Positions 15,780-24,822 of a stretch of DNA of 30,358 bases are shown here, one piece after another. The translations under genes were made by a program, and so were the position numbers. The notes under the pieces were generated by a model that was given only the letters and a program-made list of their open reading frames with translations, had not been told where the DNA came from and searched no databases. Source of the stretch: MWFE01 sp964481075 (GTDB taxonomy: Bacteria > Bacteroidota > Bacteroidia > Bacteroidales > Tenuifilaceae); contig CAYZSD010000025.1 in the NCBI GenBank assembly GCA_964481075.1, forward strand, positions 1 to 30,358. The letters run 5' to 3'. Positions within the stretch are counted from its first letter, which is position 1, and each line of letters begins with the position of its first letter.

Positions 15780-16538
15780 CTATATCAATTCTACCGCTTG
15801 GCTCTGGACCCATCCCTTATTGCCATCGGCAATACGAATCTCAACCCATTGACCAATAGCCTTTGTTATTTGGACTTTTGTTCCAGAGTGAAGGATAAAA
15901 AGATCCTTTCCTGTATCGCCAGGAGAACTTTTTACAACAACCACTGTTTGAAATATAATTGCCTGATTACGAAGGGTTACTCGATGCTTCTCGTGAATAC
16001 TGAAAACAAGTGAACCTATAAAAAGAATAAATGCTAAAATTGAAGCCACAAAACTTAGTCGTTTTAGCCATACCCTGAGAGAAAACCAAAAGGATAAAAA
16101 CAGAACTAGTGTTGAAGTAAAAAGGACGAAGCTAAACCAAGCCCAACCATTTGATGTAAGAATACTCCTGGCAGAACGATACCATTTTGTAAGAAAGAAA
16201 ACAGGTAGCGACTCTATCCTGTCAACCGTAAAAGTTTTGGCATACTCTAAATTAAACTCAATATCCTCATCGTGGGGGTTCAATAGGTATGCACGCTCGT
16301 AGTTAAGAATTGCATAAGGTATTTTGTTGAGTTTAAAGTACGCATTTCCAAGATTATAATAAAGTTCAGCATTATGATATCCGCTATCTACAAGCGTTTG
16401 ATAGAGCTCGGCCGCCTTATCGAAGTTACCTTCAATATATTTTAAATTTGCTTTATGTAAAAGGGAGTCGGGGCTAAAATCTGCTCTAACCCCAAACCAT
16501 ACCAATACCAAAACTATTGTAAATACTACCCTACTCAT
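15780..16538 (-). CDS. batE: BatE: TPR, two membrane helices and an SH3-like domain
   Basis: This is a 252-residue inner-membrane protein. A signal sequence is followed by TPR repeats at ~25-105 (NLKYIEGNFDKAAELYQTLV, AELYYNLGNAYFKLNKIPYA), transmembrane helices at ~132-153 and ~161-180, and a C-terminal bacterial-SH3-like domain at ~198-252 (VVVKSSPGDTGKDLFILHSG, WVEIRIADGNKGWV). This is the BatE layout known from Bat (Bacteroides aerotolerance) loci, where it is the last member, as here. There are 62 bases between the batD stop and this start. The Bat complex has been linked to oxygen tolerance and envelope stress, but its biochemical role is unsettled. Confidence 0.88.
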   Translation of the reverse strand: MSRVVFTIVLVLVWFGVRADFSPDSLLHKANLKYIEGNFDKAAELYQTLVDSGYHNAELYYNLGNAYFKLNKIPYAILNYERAYLLNPHDEDIEFNLEYAKTFTVDRIESLPVFFLTKWYRSARSILTSNGWAWFSFVLFTSTLVLFLSFWFSLRVWLKRLSFVASILAFILFIGSLVFSIHEKHRVTLRNQAIIFQTVVVVKSSPGDTGKDLFILHSGTKVQITKAIGQWVEIRIADGNKGWVQSQAVELI

Positions 16539-16600
16539 AATAAATTCATTTTTTCAAATATATTAAAACCACTATAGTAAAGCTGGTTATTAACATAAAA

Positions 16601-18442
16601 CTATCTTCCAATAATTCCATCAAGCTTTGCAATTAATACAATGGAACTTTCGTAAAGGTCAGTCATTTGCGACTGTTGACTTTTTGGTGCAAAACGAGCA
16701 TATTCGCAAGTCGATATAATTCTCAAAAGTTCTTCAGTATCTGCCTCAGGAACATTTCTAAGCGCAAGGTTCTCTTTAGCAGTTTCGCTGGTGAGATTGG
16801 CTATAGGGATACTAAGCTTATCGGAGATATATCCCCACATTGCCTTAAGAAGCTCTTCGTAAAACTGCTCTTCCTTTGATTCTTTGAGTAATTGCATAGC
16901 CATCTTTAGGCGCTTTCGTGCCATCTTATTAGCTCTCCGTGTTCTCACCAAAGCAATGTTTCTCTTAAGCTTCCTTTGGTGCTTTAGCCAAAAGAACAGT
17001 ACAATAAAAATCAAAAGAATAATGAAAAGGTAAGCGATGTACTTCGTACTTGCAATCAAAAGAGTTCCGTTCAGCTTAAGCTTAAACCCATCGGTTTTGA
17101 TAAACCGAATATCCTGCCCTATGAATCGTATGTCCTCGCGACCAAAGCCAACCATTTGTAGGTTAGCTGGTTCGCTTCCATCGGCTTCAACCTTAAGGTT
17201 AAGAGGCTTTGACTTCAACGTTACGTATTTCTCCTGTATTGGGTCGAAGTAGGTGAACTCAACTTGACCAAAATCGAAGTTTCCTGGAGCTCTAGGAATG
17301 GCAACATATTCGAAAAGCTTTGAACCTGTTGCGCCTTGAGAGCTTGTATTTATCCTGTCGGTAGTTTTGGGGTCGAAAACTTCAAAACCGCCGGGAAATT
17401 CTATCTTAGGTGACTGGATAAGCCTAAGATTTCCGCTTCCTGCAACGCGAATCTTCAGGTTCACAGCCTCGTTGGTTTTAATTTCGGTTTTATCGAATGA
17501 AGCCTCAACATTGAACTGTCCAACTGCTCCTGTAAAGGATTTTGGAGCGTTTGGTGGTAAATCCCTAATTTTTAGAACAGTGGGTTTACTCACTAGCTTT
17601 CGTCTTGCTGTTTGGAAAGAGCCAAAGAACTCATCGAACATCGACTGAGGTCGTCCGCCCCTTTGTTGGTAAAGAACGGTTATCTCGAATGGTTCTATAG
17701 AAATATCACCTGTTCTTTGAGGGAAAAGGAGGTACTTCTTTAAAACGCCCATGTTATAAATCTTTCCATCGATATTAACACGTTGAAATGTAACATTACC
17801 AGGTGTTTCAACTTCTTGACTCCAAAACCCTGTAAAAGCAGGAAACTTCACCTCGTCAAATCCAGAAATATTTGAACGCGTGTAAATGAGAACCGTTGCC
17901 AGGATGGGTTGCCCTCGGTAGGCTGTTTTTCTATCGAATTCGATAGTCACAAAGATATCATCCTGTTGCTGGCTTTGATCGGTTTGAGCCTGCTGGCGCT
18001 GTTGCTGCTGGTGAGGCTGCCTTTGCTGCTGCCTTGTGCCTGATGATTGGCCAGACGAACTCCTAACAACTTCTATTGTAAACGGTTGTGTCTTGTGCTC
18101 TTTCTTTGCAACAACTACTCTAGCCAGGTCAATAGAGAATTTTCCTTCGTTTGTAGCTTCGAGAATATAAGTATATGTAAACTCGAAGGTTTGGGTCATT
18201 TGCCCATTGATTATTTGAATGCTGCTGCTTGTTGATGAGCTTGGGCCAGCGAGAATATAGAATCCCTCAAAGGATGGAGGGTTAAATTCTTGTGGGCGGG
18301 CGTTGAGCTTGTAAACTAGCCTAAACTGTTCACCAACAGCTACTACGTTTGGTGCAGTTATAGTGAACTCTACTTCCTGTGCAATAATTGATACACATGA
18401 AGATATCGTTAATAGAAAAAAAAGAATACCATTAAATCGCAT
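16601..18442 (-). CDS. batD: BatD: oxygen-tolerance family membrane protein
   Basis: ATG 18442 gives 613 residues; the frame continues two codons to a TTG. The signal peptide ends near IIAQ. It has repeated periplasmic beta-sandwich-like units typical of BatD (VVAVGEQFRLVYKLNA, RKTAYRGQPILATVLIYTRS, KTEIKTNEAVNLKIRVAGSG), a transmembrane helix near 470 (YIAYLFIILLIFIVLFFWL) and a cytoplasmic helical tail (EEQFYEELLKAMWGYISDKL). A glutamine-rich linker follows the first domain (about residues 133-165). It lies 5 bases after batC. In Bat complexes BatD is thought to be the large periplasmic partner of the VWA proteins. Confidence 0.9.
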   Translation of the reverse strand: MRFNGILFFLLTISSCVSIIAQEVEFTITAPNVVAVGEQFRLVYKLNARPQEFNPPSFEGFYILAGPSSSTSSSIQIINGQMTQTFEFTYTYILEATNEGKFSIDLARVVVAKKEHKTQPFTIEVVRSSSGQSSGTRQQQRQPHQQQQRQQAQTDQSQQQDDIFVTIEFDRKTAYRGQPILATVLIYTRSNISGFDEVKFPAFTGFWSQEVETPGNVTFQRVNIDGKIYNMGVLKKYLLFPQRTGDISIEPFEITVLYQQRGGRPQSMFDEFFGSFQTARRKLVSKPTVLKIRDLPPNAPKSFTGAVGQFNVEASFDKTEIKTNEAVNLKIRVAGSGNLRLIQSPKIEFPGGFEVFDPKTTDRINTSSQGATGSKLFEYVAIPRAPGNFDFGQVEFTYFDPIQEKYVTLKSKPLNLKVEADGSEPANLQMVGFGREDIRFIGQDIRFIKTDGFKLKLNGTLLIASTKYIAYLFIILLIFIVLFFWLKHQRKLKRNIALVRTRRANKMARKRLKMAMQLLKESKEEQFYEELLKAMWGYISDKLSIPIANLTSETAKENLALRNVPEADTEELLRIISTCEYARFAPKSQQSQMTDLYESSIVLIAKLDGIIGR

Positions 18443-18453
18443 AAGCAAATAAT

Positions 18454-19176
18454 TTACCAGTTTCTTTCAACCTTTACTTTCTGCTGCCTCGCTTGCTCTT
18501 CCCTTACCCTGTCTTGTACTTCCTTCTCGTTATTCTGAATAGCTTCCAACATTCGCCGAGCATCCTCCTGTGAGATTTGCTGCTCTTGCTGTTCCTGTTG
18601 TTTTCTATCTTGTTTTTGCTGATCTTGTTTATCTTCTTTATTCTGGTCTTGTTTATCCTGATCTTGCTGTTGATCTTTCTTTTCCTGCTTATCGTCGTTC
18701 TTATCCTCGCTGTTTTGGTTATTGTCGCAGCTTTGATTTTGTTGTTGTTGCACCAACATCCTTTGAGCTTGTGATAGGTTGTACTTCGTTTCGTTATCGT
18801 TTGGATTATGCCTTAAAGCATTTTTATATGCCTCAACGCTTTCTCCAAAATTTTGCTGCTTAAAATGAGAATTACCTAGGTTATGGTAAACCTTTGATTT
18901 AGTTATTGGGTCGATACTAACCGACGAGAGCTCCTCAAATACTTTGGCTGCCTCGTCATACTTCTCCTGTTTATAAAGAGCATCGCCCAGGTTAAAATTT
19001 GCCTTGAATGAGGCTGGATTCATCTCAAGGGCAGAACGATATGATACTTCAGCATCAACATACTCCCCTTTCTTGAATTGGCTGTTTCCCTCACGAATAG
19101 CTTTCCTATCAGCCTGAGAATAAGCTACTGTAATGGTTAATGAAAGGTTCAGTAAAATGAATAATGAGTAACGCAT
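18454..19176 (-). CDS. batC: BatC: TPR protein with a long Gln/Asp/Lys-rich tail
   Basis: This 240-residue exported protein has a signal peptide (cleaved near AYSQ) and three or more TPR units at ~25-135 (NSQFKKGEYVDAEVSYRSAL, FNLGDALYKQEKYDEAAKVF, VYHNLGNSHFKQQNFGESVE). A highly charged low-complexity stretch at ~142-205 is almost only Gln, Asp, Lys, Glu and Asn, with one cysteine. A final helix follows, ending VKVERNW, which resembles the conserved BatC C terminus. It starts 28 bases after batB. The tail is longer and more repetitive than the fold needs and probably acts as a flexible spacer. Confidence 0.88.
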   Translation of the reverse strand: MRYSLFILLNLSLTITVAYSQADRKAIREGNSQFKKGEYVDAEVSYRSALEMNPASFKANFNLGDALYKQEKYDEAAKVFEELSSVSIDPITKSKVYHNLGNSHFKQQNFGESVEAYKNALRHNPNDNETKYNLSQAQRMLVQQQQNQSCDNNQNSEDKNDDKQEKKDQQQDQDKQDQNKEDKQDQQKQDRKQQEQQEQQISQEDARRMLEAIQNNEKEVQDRVREEQARQQKVKVERNW

Positions 19177-19204
19177 CTTATTTAAAATAAGTTATCAATT
19201 CTTT

Positions 19205-20260
19205 CTAAAGGTTATCTTGAGAATATTTTTTGTTTACACCAAATAAATTAAGGCGTTGAATCAACCTGTTTTTCCGTTCAAGTATGAAGAATTCAAGAAT
19301 TAAAATGATTAGAGCCAAACCGAAAAGATACTGATACTGATCATCGTATTCAGAATACACTTTCTGTGAGAACTCTACCCGTTCCATCCTATTAATTTCC
19401 TCAAAAAGAGGTACTAGCCCTATTTGAGTGCTTGTGGCTCTTATATACTTCCCTCCACCAGTGATGGCCACCTTCGAAAGAGTTTCCTCGTCCAATCGGG
19501 AAACAACAACGTTACCATCCCTGTCGCGGAGGAAATCCTGTGCTCCCTTGGAAGCTATAGGAATTGGTGCCCCTTGTGGTGAACCAATTCCAATGGCATA
19601 AACCACAACGCCCCTCTGGTTTGCTCGCTGAGCTGCTTCAATGGGATCGTCTTCGTGATTCTCACCATCAGATATCACAATGATAACCTTACTCGTCTCC
19701 TCTTGAGGGCTAAATGAACTAATAGCCAGATTGATAGCAGCTCCTATTGCCGTTCCCTGCTTTGGAACAATGCCTGGTGTTATGGAACTTAGAAATAGTT
19801 TAGCAGAGGTGTAATCGTTGGTAATTGGAAGTTGTACATAGGCATCGCCAGCGAAAACAATAAGCCCTATTCTATCGTTTGTGAGCTGGTCAACAAGCCT
19901 TGAGATTGCTTGCTTTGCGCGTTCCAATCGGTTAGGTTGAATATCCTGAGCAAGCATACTGTTCGAAACATCAAGTGCTATTATTATTTCAATCCCCTTT
20001 CGTTTTGCTTCGGTAAGCTTCGAACCAAACTGAGGGCCAGCAATTCCAAAAATCATTATAGCTAAAGCAATAAGAATAAATGATAGCTTAATCCAGCCCC
20101 TACGAAACGATACCCCCGGCATAAGCTGTCGAATAAGTTCCAAATTACCGAACTGAGCTATCTTCCTCTTTTTTACAACCACAGCAGCAGTATAAACTAA
20201 CAATAGCAAAGGAATTGCTATAAGTAAATTCAGATACTCAGGGTTTGCTAGACGAAACAT
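19205..20260 (-). CDS. batB: BatB: VWA-domain inner-membrane protein
   Basis: This is a 351-residue protein. Membrane helices lie at ~8-28 and ~58-75 and one near the C terminus (YLFGLALIILILEFFIL). The periplasm-facing VWA domain at ~90-290 has an intact MIDAS: Asp97-x-Ser99-x-Ser101 (DVSNS), the threonine of QGTAIG and the aspartate of VISDGENHED. The PEYLNLL start is typical of the family. It is 61 bases after batA, the second-longest gap in the operon, so a separate ribosome start or mRNA processing site is possible. It is paralogous to batA, as in other Bat loci. Confidence 0.9.
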   Translation of the reverse strand: MFRLANPEYLNLLIAIPLLLLVYTAAVVVKKRKIAQFGNLELIRQLMPGVSFRRGWIKLSFILIALAIMIFGIAGPQFGSKLTEAKRKGIEIIIALDVSNSMLAQDIQPNRLERAKQAISRLVDQLTNDRIGLIVFAGDAYVQLPITNDYTSAKLFLSSITPGIVPKQGTAIGAAINLAISSFSPQEETSKVIIVISDGENHEDDPIEAAQRANQRGVVVYAIGIGSPQGAPIPIASKGAQDFLRDRDGNVVVSRLDEETLSKVAITGGGKYIRATSTQIGLVPLFEEINRMERVEFSQKVYSEYDDQYQYLFGLALIILILEFFILERKNRLIQRLNLFGVNKKYSQDNL

Positions 20261-20321
20261 GTTTTTCTAGTTGTCGGTTGTTTAAAAATTTGCTAATATA
20301 TATGTCATTAATTGATACTAA

Positions 20322-21314
20322 TTAAGGAATGCTTTTAAGAACTGTTGTTCTGAGCAATACTTCAAGACCAATAAGAGCCAATGCAAGAAAAGCGAAAAGA
20401 TGAAATTCTTCTTTCTTCCTTGTTATTTCGGTTACTTCAATTTTTGTTTTTTCTAGCTGATCAATCTGCTCGTAAACCTTCATCAACCCCTTACCATCGG
20501 TAGCTCTAAAATATTGACCACCGGTAAGCTGGGCGATTTGCTTTAGAACGTCTTCGTCTATTTCAACTTTCATATCCTGCAAACGAGTACCAAACGGTGT
20601 TTGTACAGGGTATGGAGCAGTTCCAATGGTTCCTACACCAACTGTGTAAACCCGAATTCCAAATGCTTTGGCTATATCGGCGGCTGTTAAAGGAGCAATT
20701 TCTCCCTTGTTATTAACTCCATCGGTTAAAAGTATTACTACCTTGCTAGTAGCATCGCTCTCTTTCAATCGAGCCACTGCGGTTGCTAACCCTAAGCCTA
20801 TAGCCGTTCCATCTTCAATTAAGCCTAGCTTGATGTTTTTAAATTGATTAACAACTGTTCGAAGATCTGCTGTTAGTGGGCACATTGTAAAACTTTCGCC
20901 AGCAAAAATAACAACTCCAATTCTGTCGTTCCTTCTACCCGAAACAAACTGTATTGCAATATCCTTCGCTGCTTCAAGCCTATCGGGCTTGAAATCTTGT
21001 GCTAGCATGCTTGTTGAAATATCGAGAGCAATCATGATATCAATCCCCTCGGTTTCTATGTTCTGTGTTACATTATGCGATTGAGGACGTGCTAAAACAA
21101 CAATAATCAGGGCTAATGCAAGAATCCTGAAAGCAAACGGTAAATGTCTTAGGTAAACCCGAAGAGTAGTTGGTGCTTTTCCAAAACCTATAAGGGTTGA
21201 TATTTGTAAGCTAGCATTAGCTGTTCTGTTCTTGATGATATACCAAGCAATCAGTAATGGAAGAATAAGAAGAAGGTATAGAAGCTTTGGATGAAAAAAA
21301 GTTATTCCGCTCAT
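20322..21314 (-). CDS. batA: BatA: VWA-domain inner-membrane protein
   Basis: This is a 330-residue protein starting with the family-typical FFHPKLLYLLLILPLL, with helices at ~10-27 and ~60-75 and a C-terminal helix (LFAFLALALIGLEVLL). The VWA domain has a complete MIDAS: Asp98-x-Ser100-x-Ser102 (DISTS), the threonine of EDGTAIG and the aspartate of LLTDGVNNKG. VWA domains bind partners through a metal ion, and here the partner is presumably BatB or BatD. It lies 6 bases after the upstream membrane-protein gene. Confidence 0.92.
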   Translation of the reverse strand: MSGITFFHPKLLYLLLILPLLIAWYIIKNRTANASLQISTLIGFGKAPTTLRVYLRHLPFAFRILALALIIVVLARPQSHNVTQNIETEGIDIMIALDISTSMLAQDFKPDRLEAAKDIAIQFVSGRRNDRIGVVIFAGESFTMCPLTADLRTVVNQFKNIKLGLIEDGTAIGLGLATAVARLKESDATSKVVILLTDGVNNKGEIAPLTAADIAKAFGIRVYTVGVGTIGTAPYPVQTPFGTRLQDMKVEIDEDVLKQIAQLTGGQYFRATDGKGLMKVYEQIDQLEKTKIEVTEITRKKEEFHLFAFLALALIGLEVLLRTTVLKSIP

Positions 21315-21320
21315 GGCTTG

Positions 21321-22430
21321 CTAGTTTTTTGAAGATTCTGAGGAAATGCTTTTGGTAGAATCGCTACTATTATTCTCTCTCAAAGGCTCATTACTTGTAG
21401 GATTATGCATACCATTTTCGTCTTCAACAGGCACCTCCACCTTTGTTTCATTTACAAATCGGAATCCGAAATCAAGGCTTCTCTCATTCTCTGAGACGTT
21501 GGTTGTGAAACGAGCAAATTTTACCAAGTCGGAAAGTGAAAGAACCTCGTCGAGCTTTCGAATGAGCTCTTCATCGGTTAGCTTTTTAGCTCTAAGGCTA
21601 CCTATAGTTTCCATCGTCGTTTGCTCCATGGCAGGAACATCAAAACGCCCTTCGATATAGCTACGAATTACATCTGTCAAAAGGGTATAGTAGTGCTTAT
21701 GGTTATCTGTAACCCACAGCTTTTGTTCCTTTATTTTATTTAACTCACGAAGGGCGACTACATGAGGAGGATCGACTGGCTTTCGGGGAAAGAAAAGCGG
21801 TTGGTTCTTCTTTCGTCGTGAAAGCAGTAAAATGATACCAAAAATTATTGCTGCAAGCAGCAACCCACCTCCAAGCCAGGGTGCAATTTCGGCAAAGGTA
21901 ATTGGCTCGGAGATAGGTGGTTTGATATCAAAAATGCTCGTAACAGTTGAATCGGGTGGTAATGAAAGAACGGTAAGCCATAATGGAGAAGTTAGCGCTG
22001 TATCAATGGTTTGACCATCGCTAAAGGGTAACCTGATTCTCGGAATCCGATAACTATCTTCATCAAATGAGGTCAACCTAAGCTTATATAAGAACTGTTG
22101 GTCCCCAGAACGGGTTTTCAGGGTATCAATTTTTGGTGTACCAAGTACTTCAACTCCTTTTACTAACGTATCGGCAAAGAAAGGAAACTGAATATCGAAC
22201 CCTTTTGGAACATTAGCAATAATTGAGAGTTCAACCTGATCTCCAATAAGTATTGTGTCAGCCGATAGCTTCGACTGGAAGCTGAAGGCTGGTTGCTGAG
22301 CCAGAAGTGTTAATGTGTTAATGGAAACCGAAAGGAAAAACAAAAGCATTACCCGCCATATAATACTATTGGCAATTTTTGGAAGGCCTTGATAATTATT
22401 AAATGAAATTCGTTTCATCTTCATAAACAT
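21321..22430 (-). CDS. Bat-operon membrane protein, BatD/DUF4381-like (369 aa)
   Basis: An N-terminal signal or anchor (~25-44, VMLLFFLSVSINTLTLL) precedes a periplasmic beta-rich domain (~48-160: TILIGDQVELSIIANVP, YKLRLTSFDEDSYRIPRI). A transmembrane helix at ~184-203 follows (WLGGGLLLAAIIFGIILLL), then a cytoplasmic helical domain (HKHYYTLLTDVIRSYIEGRF) and a polar, Ser/Asn-rich tail. The order and the cytoplasmic helices resemble a shortened BatD, or DUF4381 proteins found between DUF58 and batA in many loci. Start codons at 22424 and 22418 are possible alternatives. It begins 4 bases after the DUF58 stop. The role is probably as a scaffold of the same complex, by context. Confidence 0.72.
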   Translation of the reverse strand: MFMKMKRISFNNYQGLPKIANSIIWRVMLLFFLSVSINTLTLLAQQPAFSFQSKLSADTILIGDQVELSIIANVPKGFDIQFPFFADTLVKGVEVLGTPKIDTLKTRSGDQQFLYKLRLTSFDEDSYRIPRIRLPFSDGQTIDTALTSPLWLTVLSLPPDSTVTSIFDIKPPISEPITFAEIAPWLGGGLLLAAIIFGIILLLSRRKKNQPLFFPRKPVDPPHVVALRELNKIKEQKLWVTDNHKHYYTLLTDVIRSYIEGRFDVPAMEQTTMETIGSLRAKKLTDEELIRKLDEVLSLSDLVKFARFTTNVSENERSLDFGFRFVNETKVEVPVEDENGMHNPTSNEPLRENNSSDSTKSISSESSKN

Positions 22431-22434
22431 TTAC

Positions 22435-23322
22435 TTAGGCTCGTTGCTTGAAGAGCTTAATAAGCGGTTTCACATAGTCCTCGTTGGTAGCTATCGAAAC
22501 CCAATCGACTCCACAGCGCGAAAGGGTTTGCTTAAGTATGCTTTCTGTTTCAGCCCACCACCTTGCGTATGCTCCTCGAACTTCATAATCTGATGTGTCA
22601 ATCCATTGAAATTGACCCGTTTCAGCATCTTTTAACTTTAATAATCCTATTGAAGGAATCTCCTGCTCTCGAGGATCGAAAACCCGAACCCCAACCACAT
22701 CATGCTTGTTACTTGCAATGGTGAGAGCATTTTGAAAATTTGGTTCAGTAGTATTGGGTTTGTAATCCATAAAATCGCTGATAATAAAGGCTGTACAGCG
22801 TTTTTTGATGGCATTGGTAAGGTATCTTAATGCTTCGGAGAGATTAGTTCCTTGACTTGAAGGGGTGAAGTTGATAAGCTCGCGGATGATGTGCAGAATA
22901 TGGGTTCGTCCTTTTTTGGGCGGGATAAACTTCTCAATCTTGTCGCTAAACATCAACACTCCAATCTTATCATTGTTATGAATAGCCGAAAATGCAAGAA
23001 CTGCTGAAATCTCGGTTATTAAATTCTTTTTCAGTAGGTTAGTAGTACCAAACATCCTCGATCCACTCACATCAACCAGTAGCATTACGGTAAGTTCACG
23101 CTCTTCCTCAAATATTTTTACGTAGGGTTGATTGAAACGAGCTGTAACGTTCCAATCAATATTTCGGATATCATCGCCATACTGGTACTCACGGACCTCG
23201 CTGAAAGCCATGCCTCTGCCCTTAAAAGCACTATGGTACTGACCAGCAAATATATGCTTGGACAAACCACGGGTTTTAATTTCAATCTTTCTTACACGCT
23301 TAAGTAGTTCCGATGCTTCCAC
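22435..23322 (-). CDS. DUF58 domain protein of the Bat operon
   Basis: I place the start at the GTG at 23322 (read as MEASELLKRVRKIEIKTRG), because family members begin just here; an ATG at 23385 would overlap the upstream gene by 37 bases. The result is 295 residues. Hallmarks are YHSAFKGRGMAFSEVREYQ, GDDIRNIDWNVTAR and a VWA-like fold with the metal-site motif DVSGS at residues 84-88. The protein is cytoplasmic with no membrane helix. DUF58 proteins regularly follow MoxR ATPases and are thought to be their clients or adaptors, as the order here suggests. Confidence 0.88.
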   Translation of the reverse strand: MEASELLKRVRKIEIKTRGLSKHIFAGQYHSAFKGRGMAFSEVREYQYGDDIRNIDWNVTARFNQPYVKIFEEERELTVMLLVDVSGSRMFGTTNLLKKNLITEISAVLAFSAIHNNDKIGVLMFSDKIEKFIPPKKGRTHILHIIRELINFTPSSQGTNLSEALRYLTNAIKKRCTAFIISDFMDYKPNTTEPNFQNALTIASNKHDVVGVRVFDPREQEIPSIGLLKLKDAETGQFQWIDTSDYEVRGAYARWWAETESILKQTLSRCGVDWVSIATNEDYVKPLIKLFKQRA

Positions 23323-23348
23323 GGTTAGCAAAAAATTATTAATTACAC

Positions 23349-23765
23349 CTATTTCTTTACTCTGGTAATAACAGTGATAAACCATTCACCTCGTTTCAAC
23401 TCTACTTCATACTCTTTTCCATTCTTCATCTCTATCCAGATTAGTCCTTTTTCCTTTCCGTATCTCTTTTCGAGTTCATCTTTCAACCTGTTGAAAAGCC
23501 ATGTATTGTACATTCTTGATACTGAAGTACAGAAACCATCAGAATTTAGCATGAAGATTAGGGTTTGCTCTTCGAAAGAGTTTTCAAATTTGATAAAACT
23601 TCTGTCGAAGTTTGAAATTTCCTTAGTAAAGACAAACCCTGCAAGCTCTTGCTGAACCCTCTCCCTTATTTCGTCCTTATGCAGCCCAATGTAATTCTGT
23701 CCAAAGGAAGGGAAGATTGCAACGAGTAAGGAGAAAATCAGAAGATAGCGGTATCTGTTTGGCAT
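23349..23765 (-). CDS. Small secreted protein in the Bat operon (138 aa)
   Basis: A signal peptide (MPNRYRYLLIFSLLVAIFPS, cleavage after SFGQ) precedes a ~115-residue domain of helix (KDEIRERVQQELAGF) and strands (RSFIKFENSFEEQTLIFML, NGKEYEVELKRGEWFITVI). ATG 23765 is 4 bases after the moxR stop, and the gene is firmly inside the operon. There is no lipobox and no further membrane segment. I do not recognise a family. Its placement between a cytoplasmic AAA+ ATPase and DUF58 is notable for an exported protein. Confidence 0.7.
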   Translation of the reverse strand: MPNRYRYLLIFSLLVAIFPSFGQNYIGLHKDEIRERVQQELAGFVFTKEISNFDRSFIKFENSFEEQTLIFMLNSDGFCTSVSRMYNTWLFNRLKDELEKRYGKEKGLIWIEMKNGKEYEVELKRGEWFITVITRVKK

Positions 23766-23769
23766 CAGG

Positions 23770-24771
23770 TTAAGGTACTTCGATTGTATTAAGTATCTCG
23801 TTAATAATATCTTCCGTTGAAATATTTTCTGCCTCTGCTTCGTAGGTTAGTCCAATCCTGTGTCGAAGAACATCGTGGCAAACCGAGCGCACATCTTCGG
23901 GGATAACATACCCACGACGCTTTATGAAAGCGTATGCCTTTGCTGCAAGCGATAAATTGATGCTTGCACGGGGCGATCCTCCATAGGATATCATGCTTTG
24001 GAATTTGTCTAACTTGTACTCCTTGGGGAATCGGGTTGCAAATACGATATCAACGATGTACTTTTCAATCTTTTCGTCCATGTAAACCTCGCGAACTACA
24101 GCTCTTGCCTTCATTATGTCCTCAGGTTTGACAACCTTTTCGGCTTTCGGAAAGCTAAGTGAAACGTTCTGTCGAATAATCAACTTCTCCTCTTCAACTT
24201 TGGGATACGAAATCTTAACCTTTAGCATGAATCGGTCAACCTGAGCTTCGGGTAAGGGATATGTACCCTCCTGTTCGATAGGGTTTTGAGTGGCCATAAC
24301 CAGGAAAGGTGCAGGAAGCTTAAATGTTTCATCGCCAATGGTTACTTGCCTCTCCTGCATAGCCTCAAGCAATGCACTTTGCACTTTTGCTGGCGCACGA
24401 TTAATCTCATCGGCAAGGACAAAATTGGTGAAAACGGGTCCTTTCTTCACATGAAACTCCTCCTTCTTCTGGCTGTAAACCATCGTTCCAATAAGGTCGG
24501 CAGGAAGAAGGTCGGGTGTAAACTGGATTCGGGCAAAACTGGCATCAATGGCATTTGCTAGAGTATTAATAGCCAATGTCTTTGCCAAACCTGGTACACC
24601 TTCAAGCAGGATATGGCCGTCGGCCAAAAGTCCTATGAGCAGCGATTCCACCAGATGCTTCTGTCCTACAATCACCTTGCCCATTTCCATGTTAATGATA
24701 TCAACAAATGAGCTTTCAAGCCTAATACGCTCGTTTAACTCCTTGATGTTTACGGTTGATGTGTCGTTCAT
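23770..24771 (-). CDS. MoxR-family AAA+ ATPase
   Basis: ATG 24771 is the start (333 residues); a TTG two codons earlier is unlikely. The AAA+ motifs are complete: Walker A GVPGLAKT (58-65), Walker B FVLADE with Asp121-Glu122, sensor 1 ATQNP (Asn163), the arginine of EAQVDRF (Arg180) and a sensor-2 region GGSPRA. MoxR ATPases act as chaperones that assemble or activate VWA-domain proteins. Here it leads the operon of a DUF58 protein and two VWA membrane proteins, the standard arrangement. A palindrome and possible promoter lie about 50 bases upstream. Confidence 0.93.
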   Translation of the reverse strand: MNDTSTVNIKELNERIRLESSFVDIINMEMGKVIVGQKHLVESLLIGLLADGHILLEGVPGLAKTLAINTLANAIDASFARIQFTPDLLPADLIGTMVYSQKKEEFHVKKGPVFTNFVLADEINRAPAKVQSALLEAMQERQVTIGDETFKLPAPFLVMATQNPIEQEGTYPLPEAQVDRFMLKVKISYPKVEEEKLIIRQNVSLSFPKAEKVVKPEDIMKARAVVREVYMDEKIEKYIVDIVFATRFPKEYKLDKFQSMISYGGSPRASINLSLAAKAYAFIKRRGYVIPEDVRSVCHDVLRHRIGLTYEAEAENISTEDIINEILNTIEVP

Positions 24772-24822
24772 TTTCAAAAAAATTAATACTCTAATAATCT
24801 TAAAGTGAAATATTCAATGCGA

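Noticed and set aside
18570..18863. Plus-strand frames opposite the batC low-complexity tail, rich in Leu, Ile and Phe
   Set aside because: They are the reverse complement of Gln/Asp/Lys codon runs and have no start context or family features.
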